Shown here: piece after piece, positions 1 to 7,460 of the stretch
Position numbering within the stretch: the stretch's first letter is position 1
Layout: each line of letters starts with the position of its first letter
DNA from: Bacillus_BA fengqiuensis
GTDB taxonomy: Bacteria; Bacillota; Bacilli; Bacillales; Bacillaceae_H
Strand: one strand, 5' to 3'
NCBI GenBank assembly: GCA_030813035.1
Contig: JAUSTV010000001.1
DNA: 64,000 nt
Notes under the pieces: model-generated
The model's input: only the letters and a program-made list of their open reading frames with translations
Databases searched by the model: none
Told to the model about the DNA's origin: nothing
Position numbers and translations under genes: made by a program

Positions 1-1
1 A

Positions 2-427
2 GAAGGAAACACAAATGTAGGAGAGTGGCATTCTCTTTTTCTCAATTCGTGGATGGATTTGCTTGAAAAAGTAAAGCGACATGAGTCAGCGGCCAGGAAA
101 CAGGCCGTATTCTGTATAGAAGCGGCGGAAACTGGGGAGTGGTTTCTTCATGAACAGCAACAAAAATGGATTCTCCCGCTCATCGATAAAACCGGTGAAA
201 CGCTTCATCTGCAGCTGATGAAACGACCTGAAAATGAGCGCCTGATCCAACTTGTCAAAATATATATGAATTCTCCAGAAGTAAAGCGCCTCCTTGTTCA
301 TCCTTATCAGGAGCGTGGAATGCTGGTTGTTGCACCAATTGTATTATATACAGAAACTGGAGAAATATTGAACATTACCCTTAATGAAGGGGGAACCACG
401 TATGATCGAAATTCTGTGCGTTATTGA
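2..427 (+). CDS. Hypothetical protein, 5' truncated by window edge
   Basis: The reading frame is open from base 2 to the TGA at 425-427 (142 codons visible) and has no stop before the first internal ATG at 53, so the true start probably lies outside the window. I recognise no family. The protein is soluble-looking, with a repeated Leu/Lys/Glu-rich character and no signal peptide or membrane segment. It overlaps the next small gene (start 402) by 26 bases, which suggests translational coupling in one operon that continues into the AlkD-like gene. Function unknown. Confidence 0.6.
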   Translation, partial: EGNTNVGEWHSLFLNSWMDLLEKVKRHESAARKQAVFCIEAAETGEWFLHEQQQKWILPLIDKTGETLHLQLMKRPENERLIQLVKIYMNSPEVKRLLVHPYQERGMLVVAPIVLYTETGEILNITLNEGGTTYDRNSVRY

Positions 428-680
428 TGAATTAGAACAGCTTTTAGATGAGCTCTTGATTTCCGGAGCAAGTACTTTGCCTCCGTCTTTCTTCCAGGAA
501 ATGAAGCAAGAATGTGAACGATACGGCCTTTCTTATGCTGTTACACAGTTGCTCATCATGGAGGAAGAGCGGAATAAAGCGCGTTTTCTGCATGAAGAAG
601 AAACGAGCAGATTGACAGAGGCATTTTGCAAGCTGCAACAATATATTCAGGTTGTCCGGATTGACATGCTGCACTTATAG
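402..680 (+). CDS. Hypothetical small protein (92 aa)
   Basis: The ATG at 402 is chosen because AAGGGGG lies at 387-393, about 8 bases upstream. An in-frame ATG at 384 lies before that site. The product is acidic, Leu- and Glu-rich and predicted helical, with no signal peptide, Cys motif or recognisable domain. It overlaps the preceding unknown gene and ends 23 bases before the AlkD-like gene, so the three look co-transcribed. Function unknown. Confidence 0.6.
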   Translation: MIEILCVIDELEQLLDELLISGASTLPPSFFQEMKQECERYGLSYAVTQLLIMEEERNKARFLHEEETSRLTEAFCKLQQYIQVVRIDMLHL

Positions 681-703
681 ATAAAAATAAAGGAGACAAG
701 AAG

Positions 704-1369
704 TTGAACTACTTAAATCAACTAGAGATGTTATTTGAAGCGAACCGCAACGAAGAACAAGCGGTTCCAATGAAAAAGTATATGAAAGACCATTTCCCTT
801 TTCTCGGTATAAAAGCTCCTGTAAGAAGAGAATTGATGAATAAGTTCCTTAAAGAAAGTGAGATGTTGAAAAAGCCTTTTCAACCAGACTTTGTTTTGGC
901 GTTATGGGAGAAAGACGAGCGGGAGTATCAGTATGCCGCCCTGGACTATATAGAAAAATCTTTAAAGAAGCTTGGAAAAGAACATCTTCCGCTTATGGAA
1001 ACGTTAATTACAACAAAATCATGGTGGGACACAGTTGATATGTTGGCTCCGAAGCCTGTTGGAAAAATTGCGAAGGATTCTCCCGAGGTGATTTCAGAAA
1101 CGATAGAAGGATGGGCGTATGGAGACAAATTATGGTTTCAAAGGTCGGCGATCCTTTTTCAACTGAAATATAAAAAAGAAACAGATGAAGCACGTTTGTA
1201 TCGATACATAAAACAAAACGCACACAGCAAGGAGTTTTTCATTCAAAAGGCGATAGGGTGGGCTTTGAGAGAATACTCCAAGACCAATCCGGATTCGGTT
1301 AAACGGTTTATAGAAGAAAACGAACTGCCGAAGCTGAGCATCCGTGAAGGAAGCAAGTATTTGACATAA
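704..1369 (+). CDS. DNA alkylation repair protein (AlkD-like HEAT-repeat DNA glycosylase)
   Basis: This 221-aa protein matches the AlkD/AlkC family of all-helical HEAT-like-repeat glycosylases, which excise alkylated purines from DNA in the cytoplasm. Visible hallmarks are the central KSWWDTVD motif (Trp107-Trp108-Asp109), corresponding to the DNA-facing Trp/Asp of AlkD, and the family's typical SIREGSKYL carboxy terminus. The length is normal for the family. The start is TTG at 704 with AAGGAG at 690-695. It follows two small unknown genes closely and is followed by no T-rich terminator, only an imperfect inverted repeat at 1423-1465. Family assignment is confident; substrate range is inferred. 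Confidence 0.88.
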   Translation: MNYLNQLEMLFEANRNEEQAVPMKKYMKDHFPFLGIKAPVRRELMNKFLKESEMLKKPFQPDFVLALWEKDEREYQYAALDYIEKSLKKLGKEHLPLMETLITTKSWWDTVDMLAPKPVGKIAKDSPEVISETIEGWAYGDKLWFQRSAILFQLKYKKETDEARLYRYIKQNAHSKEFFIQKAIGWALREYSKTNPDSVKRFIEENELPKLSIREGSKYLT

Positions 1370-1422
1370 TGAAAAAGCAGTAATTAACGCTGTTCTCGAA
1401 CAAGGCTTTCACTTTCAATGAT

Positions 1423-1465
1423 GACCGGAACTCAAAGGGATAGAACGCATCTTTGATTCCCGGTC
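1423..1465. repeat. Imperfect inverted repeat in 1370-1679 gap
   Basis: Arms GACCGGAACTCAAAG (1423-1437) and CTTTGATTCCCGGTC (1451-1465) match at 13 of 15 positions around a 13-base loop. There is no T-run, so it is not a standard intrinsic terminator. The rest of the 310-base gap between the AlkD-like gene and the tRNA cluster is AT-rich and I see nothing else in it. Confidence 0.5.
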
Positions 1466-1679
1466 GCATAAGACGACATCCAGCAGAAAGAATGTACGTT
1501 TACTTTCTGTAAAAAGTATTTTATAAAAAGAAGAGAATTCATTATAATAAAAAAGCTTTTCTGAATAAAAAGTACCACTCACTAATTGGCTAAAATTACC
1601 AACTTCGCATATGTTGATTTCCGCGAAGTTATCAGGTAAGATAGTTTCTGTAGCCGGCAAAACAAACTTGATTGAAATT

Positions 1680-1744
1680 GCTGGTGCAGCTCAGTAGAGA
1701 GAGCAATCGACTTGAAATCAAAAGTTCAAGTTCTTTACGGCTCA
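1680..1744 (+). pseudogene. Decayed tRNA (tRNA-Thr-like remnant)
   Basis: The segment starts GCTGGTGCAGCTCAGTAGAG, very like the acceptor and D arm of Bacillus tRNA-Thr. It keeps an anticodon-stem-like GACTTGAAATC and a GTTCAAGT T-loop. The variable region and half of the T stem are deleted (about 65 bases remain), and the 3' acceptor strand no longer pairs well. It sits immediately upstream of six intact tRNAs. I read it as a dead tRNA at the head of the array; a divergent functional tRNA is unlikely given the broken T stem. Confidence 0.5.
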
Positions 1745-1757
1745 TCATTTAAAATAT

Positions 1758-1841
1758 GCGGGTGTGGCGGAATTGGCAGACGCACCAGACTTAGGATCTG
1801 GCGCCTTTGGCGTGGGGGTTCGAGTCCCTTCACCCGCACCA
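1758..1841 (+). tRNA. tRNA-Leu (anticodon TAG)
   Basis: Acceptor strands GCGGGTG and CACCCGC pair. The D arm is GGCGGAATTGGCAGACGC, the anticodon loop reads CTTAGGA with anticodon TAG, and there is a long class II variable arm (GGCGCCTTTGGCGT). The T-loop is GTTCGAGTCC and the 3' CCA is encoded. First intact gene of the array. Confidence 0.95.
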
Positions 1842-1972
1842 TTTTAGAAAAGTGTAAGCGACTGTTCAGCCTTGAGAGGCGTTGGAGCTTCTGATATAGA
1901 AACCGCTCTTTGGTTTCAATAGCAGAAGTGAAACGACCGAAAGGGTAGGAGCTGAAACTAGACACTGTAAAT

Positions 1973-2058
1973 GCCGGTGTGGCGGAATTGGCAGACGCGC
2001 ACGACTCAAAATCGTGTTCCAGCACGGAGTGTCGGTTCGACCCCGACCACCGGTACCA
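1973..2058 (+). tRNA. tRNA-Leu (anticodon CAA)
   Basis: GCCGGTG pairs with CACCGGT through one G-U. The anticodon stem CACGA/TCGTG encloses loop CTCAAAA, giving anticodon CAA. A class II variable arm, GGTTCGACCCC T-arm and encoded CCA are present. The 130-base spacer from the previous tRNA contains no recognisable RNA gene. Confidence 0.95.
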
Positions 2059-2067
2059 TTTTAAAAT

Positions 2068-2144
<77 letters not shown>

Positions 2145-2159
2145 AAACATTGAAGTGAA

Positions 2160-2355
2160 ATGATTGGTCACATATCCTGCGATGTACGTTATTCCTATTT
2201 GTTTTGAACCGTACTGTTTTATCGGGATTCTTATATTTGTGGACAGATGCCAAGCCTCCCTTTAAGCGAGGATCGCAGGAACGTCGACATGCGGAAACCC
2301 ACCTGCGAGACCGCGGGTTCACAAAACAGATTGGAAGGACGGCATAAGTGGGAGT
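2160..2355 (+). ncRNA. ssrS: Probable 6S RNA (RNA polymerase-sequestering RNA)
   Basis: This stretch of about 190 bases is open-promoter-like. Outer strands CACATATCC (2169-2177) and GGCATAAGTG (2341-2350) are largely complementary. An inner stem forms between GATGTACGTT (2181-2190) and AACGTCGACATGC around 2280. TTTGTTTTGAACCGTAC (2198-2214) resembles the product-RNA start site of Bacillus 6S-1 RNA in the 5' bubble strand. An ACCCACC...GGGTT hairpin near 2297-2319 mirrors the 3' bubble hairpin of 6S. The length fits 6S. It lies between tRNA-Arg and the SRP RNA. Assignment is by structure and recalled motif, so boundaries are approximate. The alternative is an unrelated processed spacer RNA. 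Confidence 0.55.
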
Positions 2356-2380
2356 TATATTCCTAAACATGACGATACAT

Positions 2381-2647
2381 ACCGTGCTAGATGGGGAGAT
2401 GGCGGTGCCCTGTAACCCGCAATCCGCCTTAGCGGGGTTGAATTCCCATCCACGGTACGATTCATGTAAGGTCTGCCTTGTGCAAGTGGTGTTGACAATC
2501 GGGTCCTGCGCAACAGAAACCCATGAAACTGGTCAGGTCCGGAAGGAAGCAGCCATAAGTGGATTCTTCTGTGTGCCGCGGACAAGCCTGATCGAGCTAA
2601 CTGCACAAGTAACGCTTAGGTGATCGTATCAACGATGGGTGCACGGT
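2381..2647 (+). ncRNA. ffs: Signal recognition particle RNA, long Bacillus type
   Basis: The conserved SRP domain IV (GGTCAGGTCCGGAAGGAAGC followed by AGCC) is at about 2531-2554. Ends ACCGTGC (2381-2387) and GCACGGT (2641-2647) pair, giving about 267 nt. This matches the Alu-domain-containing scRNA of Bacillus rather than the short 4.5S RNA. It is the RNA scaffold for Ffh in co-translational membrane targeting. It lies within the tRNA array, 26 bases before tRNA-Met. A short T-run follows at 2649-2653. Confidence 0.95.
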
Positions 2648-2673
2648 GTTTTTACTCTATAAAAACCATATAC

Positions 2674-2747
2674 GGCGGCGTAGCTCAGCTGGCTAGAGCG
2701 TACGGTTCATACCCGTGAGGTCGTGGGTTCGATTCCCTCCGCCGCTA
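2674..2747 (+). tRNA. tRNA-Met (elongator, anticodon CAT)
   Basis: GGCGGCG pairs with CGCCGCT. D arm AGCTCAGCTGGCTAGAGC, anticodon loop TTCATAC within TACGG/CCGT, and T-arm GTGGGTTCGATTCCC. The acceptor starts with a normal paired G, unlike initiator tRNA, so this is the elongator. CCA is not encoded: the discriminator A is followed by CTT. Confidence 0.93.
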
Positions 2748-2765
2748 CTTTAACATATTCTATAT

Positions 2766-2857
2766 GGAGAGCTGTCCGAGTGGCCGAAGGAGCACGATTG
2801 GAAATCGTGTAGGCGGTTAACGCTGCCTCAAGGGTTCAAATCCCTTGCTCTCCGCCA
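2766..2857 (+). tRNA. tRNA-Ser (anticodon GGA)
   Basis: GGAGAGC pairs with GCTCTCC. Anticodon stem CACGA/TCGTG encloses TTGGAAA (anticodon GGA). There is a long class II variable arm (TAGGCGGTTAACGCTGCCT), T-arm GGGTTCAAATCCC and encoded GCCA. Confidence 0.95.
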
Positions 2858-2858
2858 C

Positions 2859-2930
2859 GGCCCGTTGGTCAAGCGGTTAAGACACCGCCCTTTCACGGCG
2901 GTAACACGGGTTCGAATCCCGTACGGGTCA
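2859..2930 (+). tRNA. tRNA-Glu (anticodon TTC)
   Basis: GGCCCGT pairs with ACGGGTC. Anticodon stem CCGCC/GGCGG encloses CTTTCAC (anticodon TTC). T-arm CGGGTTCGAATCCCG. The discriminator A is followed by TCCA, so CCA is not directly encoded. It begins one base after tRNA-Ser, as in processed polycistronic tRNA transcripts. Confidence 0.95.
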
Positions 2931-3062
2931 TCCACAAAAGCCGCTAACAGATGAGCTGAATTCTTAGCAGCTAGATTTGACACTCATTAAAAACCTAAAA
3001 CATTGCTCGAATTTGGGGATGGAGTCGGTTTAGCGGCATAGACAATCAAATAACACTACATG

Positions 3063-3096
3063 AAAAGGGTGGAACCATTATGGTTTCATCCTTTTT
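3063..3096 (+). terminator. Intrinsic terminator of the tRNA array
   Basis: AAAAGGGTGGAACCA pairs with TGGTTTCATCCTTTT around a 3-base loop, followed by a T-run. It lies 130 bases past the last tRNA and is the only terminator in the 2931-3258 gap, which otherwise holds nothing recognisable. Confidence 0.8.
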
Positions 3097-3258
3097 CGTC
3101 TTTATGGATACATCAACGTTTTGAGAGTCATACCAACAAAAAACGGCGGTTATGAAAGGCATATAGGGTAATTTTAACCTATGTGGTCTTATGTGCCGCT
3201 TCACGAATAGAGACCAAGAAAGCTGGAGACATTACTTATTAAGAAAGGAGGGGAAATC

Positions 3259-3531
3259 ATGAAGAAAAAATTATCCTCTATTTTGTGTGCTTTGGCTTTA
3301 ACTGCAATAGTTTCTGGTATGCCTGTCCATGCCGAAGATAATAACAATAATATGAACAGAACTTACGACAATGATACAAGAACTTATGATAATAATGGGG
3401 TTACGACTCGAAATGTAGCTACAACAACAGACATGGATGCTGATAACGATACCAATTGGGAGTGGATTGGGTTATTAGGATTAGTAGGTCTGTTGGGTCT
3501 CCGCCGCAGAAGAGAAGGAGAAATCCGCTAA
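3259..3531 (+). CDS. WGxxGxxG-type small secreted/membrane-anchored protein
   Basis: This 90-aa protein has an amino-terminal signal peptide (KKK, then hydrophobic stretch, VHA cleavage-like site near residue 26), a low-complexity Asn/Asp/Thr-rich middle, and a carboxy-terminal sorting-like tail: Trp, then Gly-Leu-Leu-Gly-Leu repeats and a basic RRRR end. This matches the WGxxGxxG family of short Bacillus envelope proteins, whose function is unknown. RBS AAAGGAGGGG is at 3242-3251. It is monocistronic, with a terminator at 3605-3631. Unusual composition and short length support rapid surface evolution. Confidence 0.8.
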   Translation: MKKKLSSILCALALTAIVSGMPVHAEDNNNNMNRTYDNDTRTYDNNGVTTRNVATTTDMDADNDTNWEWIGLLGLVGLLGLRRRREGEIR

Positions 3532-3604
3532 TAAAGAGGGGCATCTAAAGATAATATTTTTCTTTAGGAGGCTTTCTTCAATTAACGGGCTTGAGTATAA
3601 CAAG

Positions 3605-3631
3605 GGAGGTTGCTACGGCACCTCTTTTTTT
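3605..3631 (+). terminator. Intrinsic terminator after WGxxGxxG gene
   Basis: GAGGT-T-GC pairs with GC-ACCTC around a short loop, with one bulged T, followed by seven T residues. Confidence 0.7.
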
Positions 3632-3802
3632 ATTGAACAAACGAGCCAGCATTCCTGTCATGTAAGAGTACGAGGTTTGAACGAAAAAAGCCCCATAGTA
3701 TGATGAACATGTCCTAAATCTGGCCAGTGAAAAGGACAAAACATCATAACCCGGAGGCTTATTACTTATCATTAGTTAAGAGTAGAGGAAAGAAACTTTG
3801 AA

Positions 3803-4021
3803 TTAGTGCAGGCGCCCGCTTCCGCCTAATTGTTGTTCTGCCATTTGGACTAAACGTTTAGTAATTTCGCCACCTACAGAACCATTGGTGCGTGATGTCG
3901 TCTCAGCCCCAAGCTGCACTCCAAACGTAGTAGCGATTTCATCCTTCATTCGTTCAAGAGCTGCTTCTACACCTGATACTAATAACTCATTGCTGTTATT
4001 GCTTCTGTTACGATTTACCAT
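3803..4021 (-). CDS. Alpha/beta-type small acid-soluble spore protein
   Basis: The 72-aa product contains both family signatures: the amino-terminal germination-protease region (ELLVSGVEAALERMKDEIATTFG; cleavage expected within this segment) and the carboxy-terminal NGSVGGEITKRLVQMAE block. These proteins coat and protect DNA in the dormant spore core and are degraded by GPR at germination. The start is ATG at 4021 (MVNRNRS), because AGGAGGTG lies just upstream on the minus strand. An upstream GTG at 4030 overlaps that site. A forespore-type promoter candidate lies at 4048-4077. The paralogue cannot be specified, so no sspA/B/C/D name is given. Confidence 0.95.
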   Translation of the reverse strand: MVNRNRSNNSNELLVSGVEAALERMKDEIATTFGVQLGAETTSRTNGSVGGEITKRLVQMAEQQLGGSGRLH

Positions 4022-4047
4022 GTATGACACCTCCTAGTTGATTTAAG

Positions 4048-4077
4048 TATATTGTCTTGTCTTTTTTATCAAATACA
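4048..4077 (-). promoter_or_regulatory. Candidate SigG (forespore) promoter of the SASP gene
   Basis: On the minus strand TGTATT and CAATATA are separated by 17 bases, resembling the SigG -35 and -10 elements, about 27 bases upstream of the SASP start codon. This fits the established forespore-specific expression of SASP genes. Match is by eye only. Confidence 0.4.
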
Positions 4078-4480
4078 CTTGGTAATAACAGGTAAAAATA
4101 GGGAAGTCAGATGATTGTGGAAGAACTCTTAGACTTAAACAACTTTATTGTCAATTCACAGCAGTTCACGGATTCGGCAATAATCCATACATTAAAAAAT
4201 GCACGGTCCTTTCAATTTCTGCCTCATCGTCCCATTCAGCTTCAGGCACTAGCAAATATCGAGCGATTTCAATGAGGTTTATCTTATTAGAATGACTCTT
4301 TATCAAGTTAACGTGTTTTTTAATTTAATAGGATTAAGTATGGCCAAGTTTATAGATTTCTTCTGCCAGAAGGTATTGAGTGCTCATCAATCTCTAAGAA
4401 CTTAAATTTCATTAAAAAAATGCAAATGTTATTGCTATTAAACTTAAAACGACTTATAATTTATTCTATTAGATGAAACC
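4078..4480. other. Gene-free AT-rich stretch
   Basis: Between the divergent spore-protein gene and the deoR remnant there is no ORF with a plausible RBS, no RNA gene and no strong hairpin. Scattered stops occur in all frames. It probably includes the old promoter region of the decayed deoR copy. Confidence 0.5.
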
Positions 4481-4695
4481 ATGTTATAGGGCGAGTGACT
4501 GAACTCGATTGTCCAATATTTAAACAAACATGAATGGATTGAAATCGAAACTATTTATGAAATACATAATAGATCCAAAGTACAGCCAGAGAGAATTAAT
4601 AAAATTGGAAGAGTTGAGTAAAGTTATTCGGATATGGGGGATGAAAAGGCCTTCGCTCTCCAATGAAGTCTATAATCATGCTCATTCTAAAATAA
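4481..4695 (+). pseudogene. Decayed DeoR-family regulator (paralogue of the gene at 9453)
   Basis: Aligning by eye with the start of the intact DeoR gene at 9453, the DNA matches closely: GAAACCATG versus GAAATCATG, ATTGTCCAATATTTAAAC versus ATTGTTCAATATTTAAAT, and CTCCAATGAAGTCTATAAT versus TTCCAATGAAGTCTATAAT. The copy has ATG-TTA-TAG at its first codons, frameshifts in the helix-turn-helix region, and ends after about 70 codons' worth of sequence, just before the amidohydrolase gene. A 79-codon ORF from 4530 is an out-of-frame by-product. It was presumably the local regulator of the downstream amidohydrolase-tat operon before decay. Confidence 0.8.
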
Positions 4696-4722
4696 AAAAT
4701 GTACAAGAGGGGGATTCTCCAG

Positions 4723-6150
4723 GTGGATCAAGAAAACAAAGGTTTGTCTCGCAGAAAGTTTATAGGTAATGTCTGTAAAATTGGAAGCGCTTCCGCGGTT
4801 CTCGGCGTCACGGATACGATGGGATTGCTAATGCCTGAGACGGCAAGTGCGGATTCTGAAAAAAGCAAGGGTGGCCATCACAACAAAAAACCAGAAAAAA
4901 ATAGCTCTTACATGTTATTGAATGTTCGATTAGAAAGTGGATACAAGTATGAAAATGGTGATGTCGTCGCAACCGAAACCGTATTGCGAAACCTCCGAAT
5001 TGATAAAGGCATCATTACCAAAATACTAGATACTAAAGTTCCTTACGAAAAACATATCGATTACTACGATGCAAAAGGCATGCTGCTGCTTCCTTCTTTT
5101 AGAGATATGCATATTCATTTGGATAAAACCTATTATGGCGGTCCCTGGAGAGCAGCAGCTATAAGAAAAAACGGTAGATTCGATTTGATTGAATTAGAGA
5201 AAACACTACTACTTGAGCTACTACCAACCGTGCAGGAACGTGCAGAGAAATTAATTGAGTTGATTCTTGGCTACGGATCAACTTATGTTAGAAGCCATTG
5301 TAATATCGATCCAGTCGTAGGTCTGAAAAATCTCGAGAGACTAAAGCTCGCCTTGGCGAATTATTCAGATAAAATATCACATGAAATCGTTGCGTTCCCG
5401 CAACATGGCTTGCTTCGTTCAAATGTAGAGGGACTGCTGCGCGAAGCCATGCAGCTTGGAGTTACACATGTTGGCGGAATAGATCCAACCGTGTTTGATG
5501 GAGATATGGAAAAATCGTTGCAAACTATGGTACAAATCGCAGCTGACTACAAAGCGGGCATTGATATTCATCTTCATGAGGGCGGAGAAACGGGCTTGAA
5601 GGCAATTCGTAGATTAGCAGATCTTACTGAGGAAGCCGGTCTGCAGGGGAAAGTGACGATTAGCCATGCATTTGCGCTCGCATCTTTAACAGATGGCGCT
5701 GATGTCGAAATGGCAGATCGACTTGCATCTTTGGGCATCTCTATTGCATCAACCGTTCCAATTGGCAATATCGTTATGCCGATTCCAGTGCTTCAGAAGC
5801 AGAAAGTGAACGTCCTGCTAGGCAATGACAGTATTACAGATCACTGGGATCCATTTGGAATTGGTGATACATTGCAGAAGGCACATCTAGCCGCACAGCT
5901 GTATGGATGGAAAAACGAATATAACTTGTCCCGCGCACTTTCCCTCGCTACCGGTGGCATTACACCGTTAGACGAGTCTGGGAAGCAAATATGGCCAAAG
6001 GTTGGTGATGCCGCGACTGCCGTACTCGTTCCAGCAAGCTGCTCGGCTGAAGCTGTAGCCCGGTTGCCTAAGCGTGCTGCCGTGTTGCATAAGGGCACTC
6101 TGTCTTCGGGCTCTCTTGATAGTGTGAAGCCTAAAACACCAATCGCTTAA
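4723..6150 (+). CDS. Tat-exported amidohydrolase, cytosine-deaminase-like
   Basis: The start is GTG at 4723, 10 bases after AGAGGGGG. An upstream ATG at 4699 lies before the RBS. The 475-aa product opens with a twin-arginine signal (SRRKFIG near residue 9, then a Gly/Ala/Val-rich stretch and an ASA cleavage-like site near residue 44). The mature part is an amidohydrolase of the cytosine deaminase/CodA branch: DMHIHLDKT (metal His130/His132), HLHEGGE (about 283), SHAFAL (about 314) and GNDSITDHWDPFG (about 366), the last matching the CodA metal-Asp loop. It would act outside the membrane on an N-heterocycle or similar amide; substrate unknown. It is followed by tatA and tatC, which probably export it. 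Cytosolic deaminases normally lack such signals. Confidence 0.88.
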   Translation: MDQENKGLSRRKFIGNVCKIGSASAVLGVTDTMGLLMPETASADSEKSKGGHHNKKPEKNSSYMLLNVRLESGYKYENGDVVATETVLRNLRIDKGIITKILDTKVPYEKHIDYYDAKGMLLLPSFRDMHIHLDKTYYGGPWRAAAIRKNGRFDLIELEKTLLLELLPTVQERAEKLIELILGYGSTYVRSHCNIDPVVGLKNLERLKLALANYSDKISHEIVAFPQHGLLRSNVEGLLREAMQLGVTHVGGIDPTVFDGDMEKSLQTMVQIAADYKAGIDIHLHEGGETGLKAIRRLADLTEEAGLQGKVTISHAFALASLTDGADVEMADRLASLGISIASTVPIGNIVMPIPVLQKQKVNVLLGNDSITDHWDPFGIGDTLQKAHLAAQLYGWKNEYNLSRALSLATGGITPLDESGKQIWPKVGDAATAVLVPASCSAEAVARLPKRAAVLHKGTLSSGSLDSVKPKTPIA

Positions 6151-6464
6151 TAGCAGCTACAAAGGCATATTATTGTTAATGAATCTTGACAAAAAAAGAG
6201 GTAATTTCGGGATGCGGTTTGATGAGTAAAGTAACGTACATACATTCAAATTAGAAAGGCTATCAAATCTAAGCAGCGTTATAAGCTCAATATTATGTTG
6301 TGCCCTGGACTATCGCCTCAAATTTTCAATCTGAAATTAAAATGAACCAAGGATAAAAAAACGTAACAAGACTATAGATTTTAAATTTTTTTCTGAGACT
6401 GCTCTAAAAATGATGAGCGTTTAAAAAGAATAAAAAAACATAAGTACAGAAGGGGGAGGAAATG
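6151..6464. other. Spacer between amidohydrolase and tatA
   Basis: A 314-base gap with no ORF, RNA gene or clear terminator. AT-rich tracts before the tatA RBS could hold a promoter, but I cannot pick one convincingly. Confidence 0.4.
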
Positions 6465-6653
6465 ATGCTTCAAAATATTGGGATACCAGGATTAATACTA
6501 ATTTTAGTGATCGCTCTTATTATTTTCGGTCCTTCCAAGTTACCGGAAATTGGAAGAGCGTTCGGCTCAACACTAAGAGAATTTAAAAAGTCTACTAGAG
6601 ATCTTGTAGCAGATGACACAAACACAGAAGTATCCAATAAAAAAGAAAACTAA
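6465..6653 (+). CDS. tatA: Twin-arginine translocase subunit TatA (TatAd type)
   Basis: This 62-aa protein has the TatA layout: short periplasm-side N terminus, one transmembrane helix (about residues 6-22), the FGPSKLPEIGRAFG hinge, then an amphipathic helix (LREFKKSTRDLV) and a charged tail. It is strikingly like Bacillus TatAd. TatA oligomers form the protein-conducting element for folded twin-arginine substrates. Two tandem ATGs (6462, 6465) follow GGGGGAGG; the second has better spacing. It lies between a Tat-signal amidohydrolase and tatC, the same order as phoD-tatAd-tatCd in Bacillus. Confidence 0.95.
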   Translation: MLQNIGIPGLILILVIALIIFGPSKLPEIGRAFGSTLREFKKSTRDLVADDTNTEVSNKKEN

Positions 6654-6710
6654 TTTGATAAATTAAGAGGGGATGTAGGATCTGTCTTACATCTTCTTTT
6701 TCATGGAGTG

Positions 6711-7460
6711 ATGAAGTTGGGAAATCCAAGCATGAGCACCATTCAGCACCTTGAGGAGTTGCGTAAACGTATTATTATCACTTTAGTCGTTTTCTTGTTG
6801 TTTTTATTACTGACATTTATATATGTTCAAGATATTTATCATATAATCGTTCAAGATTTGCCTTTTAAGTTAGCTTTGTTAGGACCAAGTGATATCCTGC
6901 TCGTTTATTTAATGATTGCCACTGTCGTTGCCATTGCAGCTACTATACCAGTTGCTGCGCATCAAGCCTGGCTGTTTATACGTCCAGCGTTAACGCCAAA
7001 AGAACGCAAAGTAACCATCGCTTATATTCCGGCACTATTTATCCTATTCATATCGGGAATTAGTTTCGGTTACTTTATTTTATTTCCTCTTGTATTAAAT
7101 TTTTTAATGTCGCTATCAAACGACATGTTTACTACTTTCTTTACAACGGAGAAATATTTCCGATTTTTGCTTCATATGACATTGCCTTTTGGCTTTCTGT
7201 TTGAATTACCTGTTGTCATTATGTTTTTAACAAGCTTAGGAATCATCAATCCGTACCGTTTACAAAAAATCAGGAAATATGCTTACTTCCTGTTAATCGT
7301 TGTTTCAATTTTGATTACACCGCCGGATTTTCTATCAGATGTTCTTGTGATCATACCTTTATTACTCTTATATGAAAGCAGTATCAGCCTATCTAAATTC
7401 ATATATAAACGACAATCAAGGATAAAAGAGGGAAAACAAGAGATATACGAATCCGTATGA
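6711..7460 (+). CDS. tatC: Twin-arginine translocase subunit TatC (TatCd type)
   Basis: This 249-aa polytopic protein has the expected six membrane segments and family motifs: HLEELRKRI at the cytosolic N terminus, a conserved GPSD after helix 1, PALTPKERK and FGYFILFP in the first half, LPFGFLFELP (with the family Glu) and RKYAYFLLIVVSILITPPD near the end. It most resembles Bacillus TatCd and is the receptor for RR signal peptides. ATG 6711 is used; GTG 6708 and TTG 6717 are alternatives around a weak GGAG. The stop codon is immediately followed by the right end of a TnpB element, which has apparently cut the operon off from its terminator at 9147. Confidence 0.95.
   Translation: MKLGNPSMSTIQHLEELRKRIIITLVVFLLFLLLTFIYVQDIYHIIVQDLPFKLALLGPSDILLVYLMIATVVAIAATIPVAAHQAWLFIRPALTPKERKVTIAYIPALFILFISGISFGYFILFPLVLNFLMSLSNDMFTTFFTTEKYFRFLLHMTLPFGFLFELPVVIMFLTSLGIINPYRLQKIRKYAYFLLIVVSILITPPDFLSDVLVIIPLLLLYESSISLSKFIYKRQSRIKEGKQEIYESV

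Noticed and set aside
4530..4769. 79-codon ORF as an intact gene
   Set aside because: It is an out-of-frame reading of a decayed deoR copy, with no RBS, running into the next gene.
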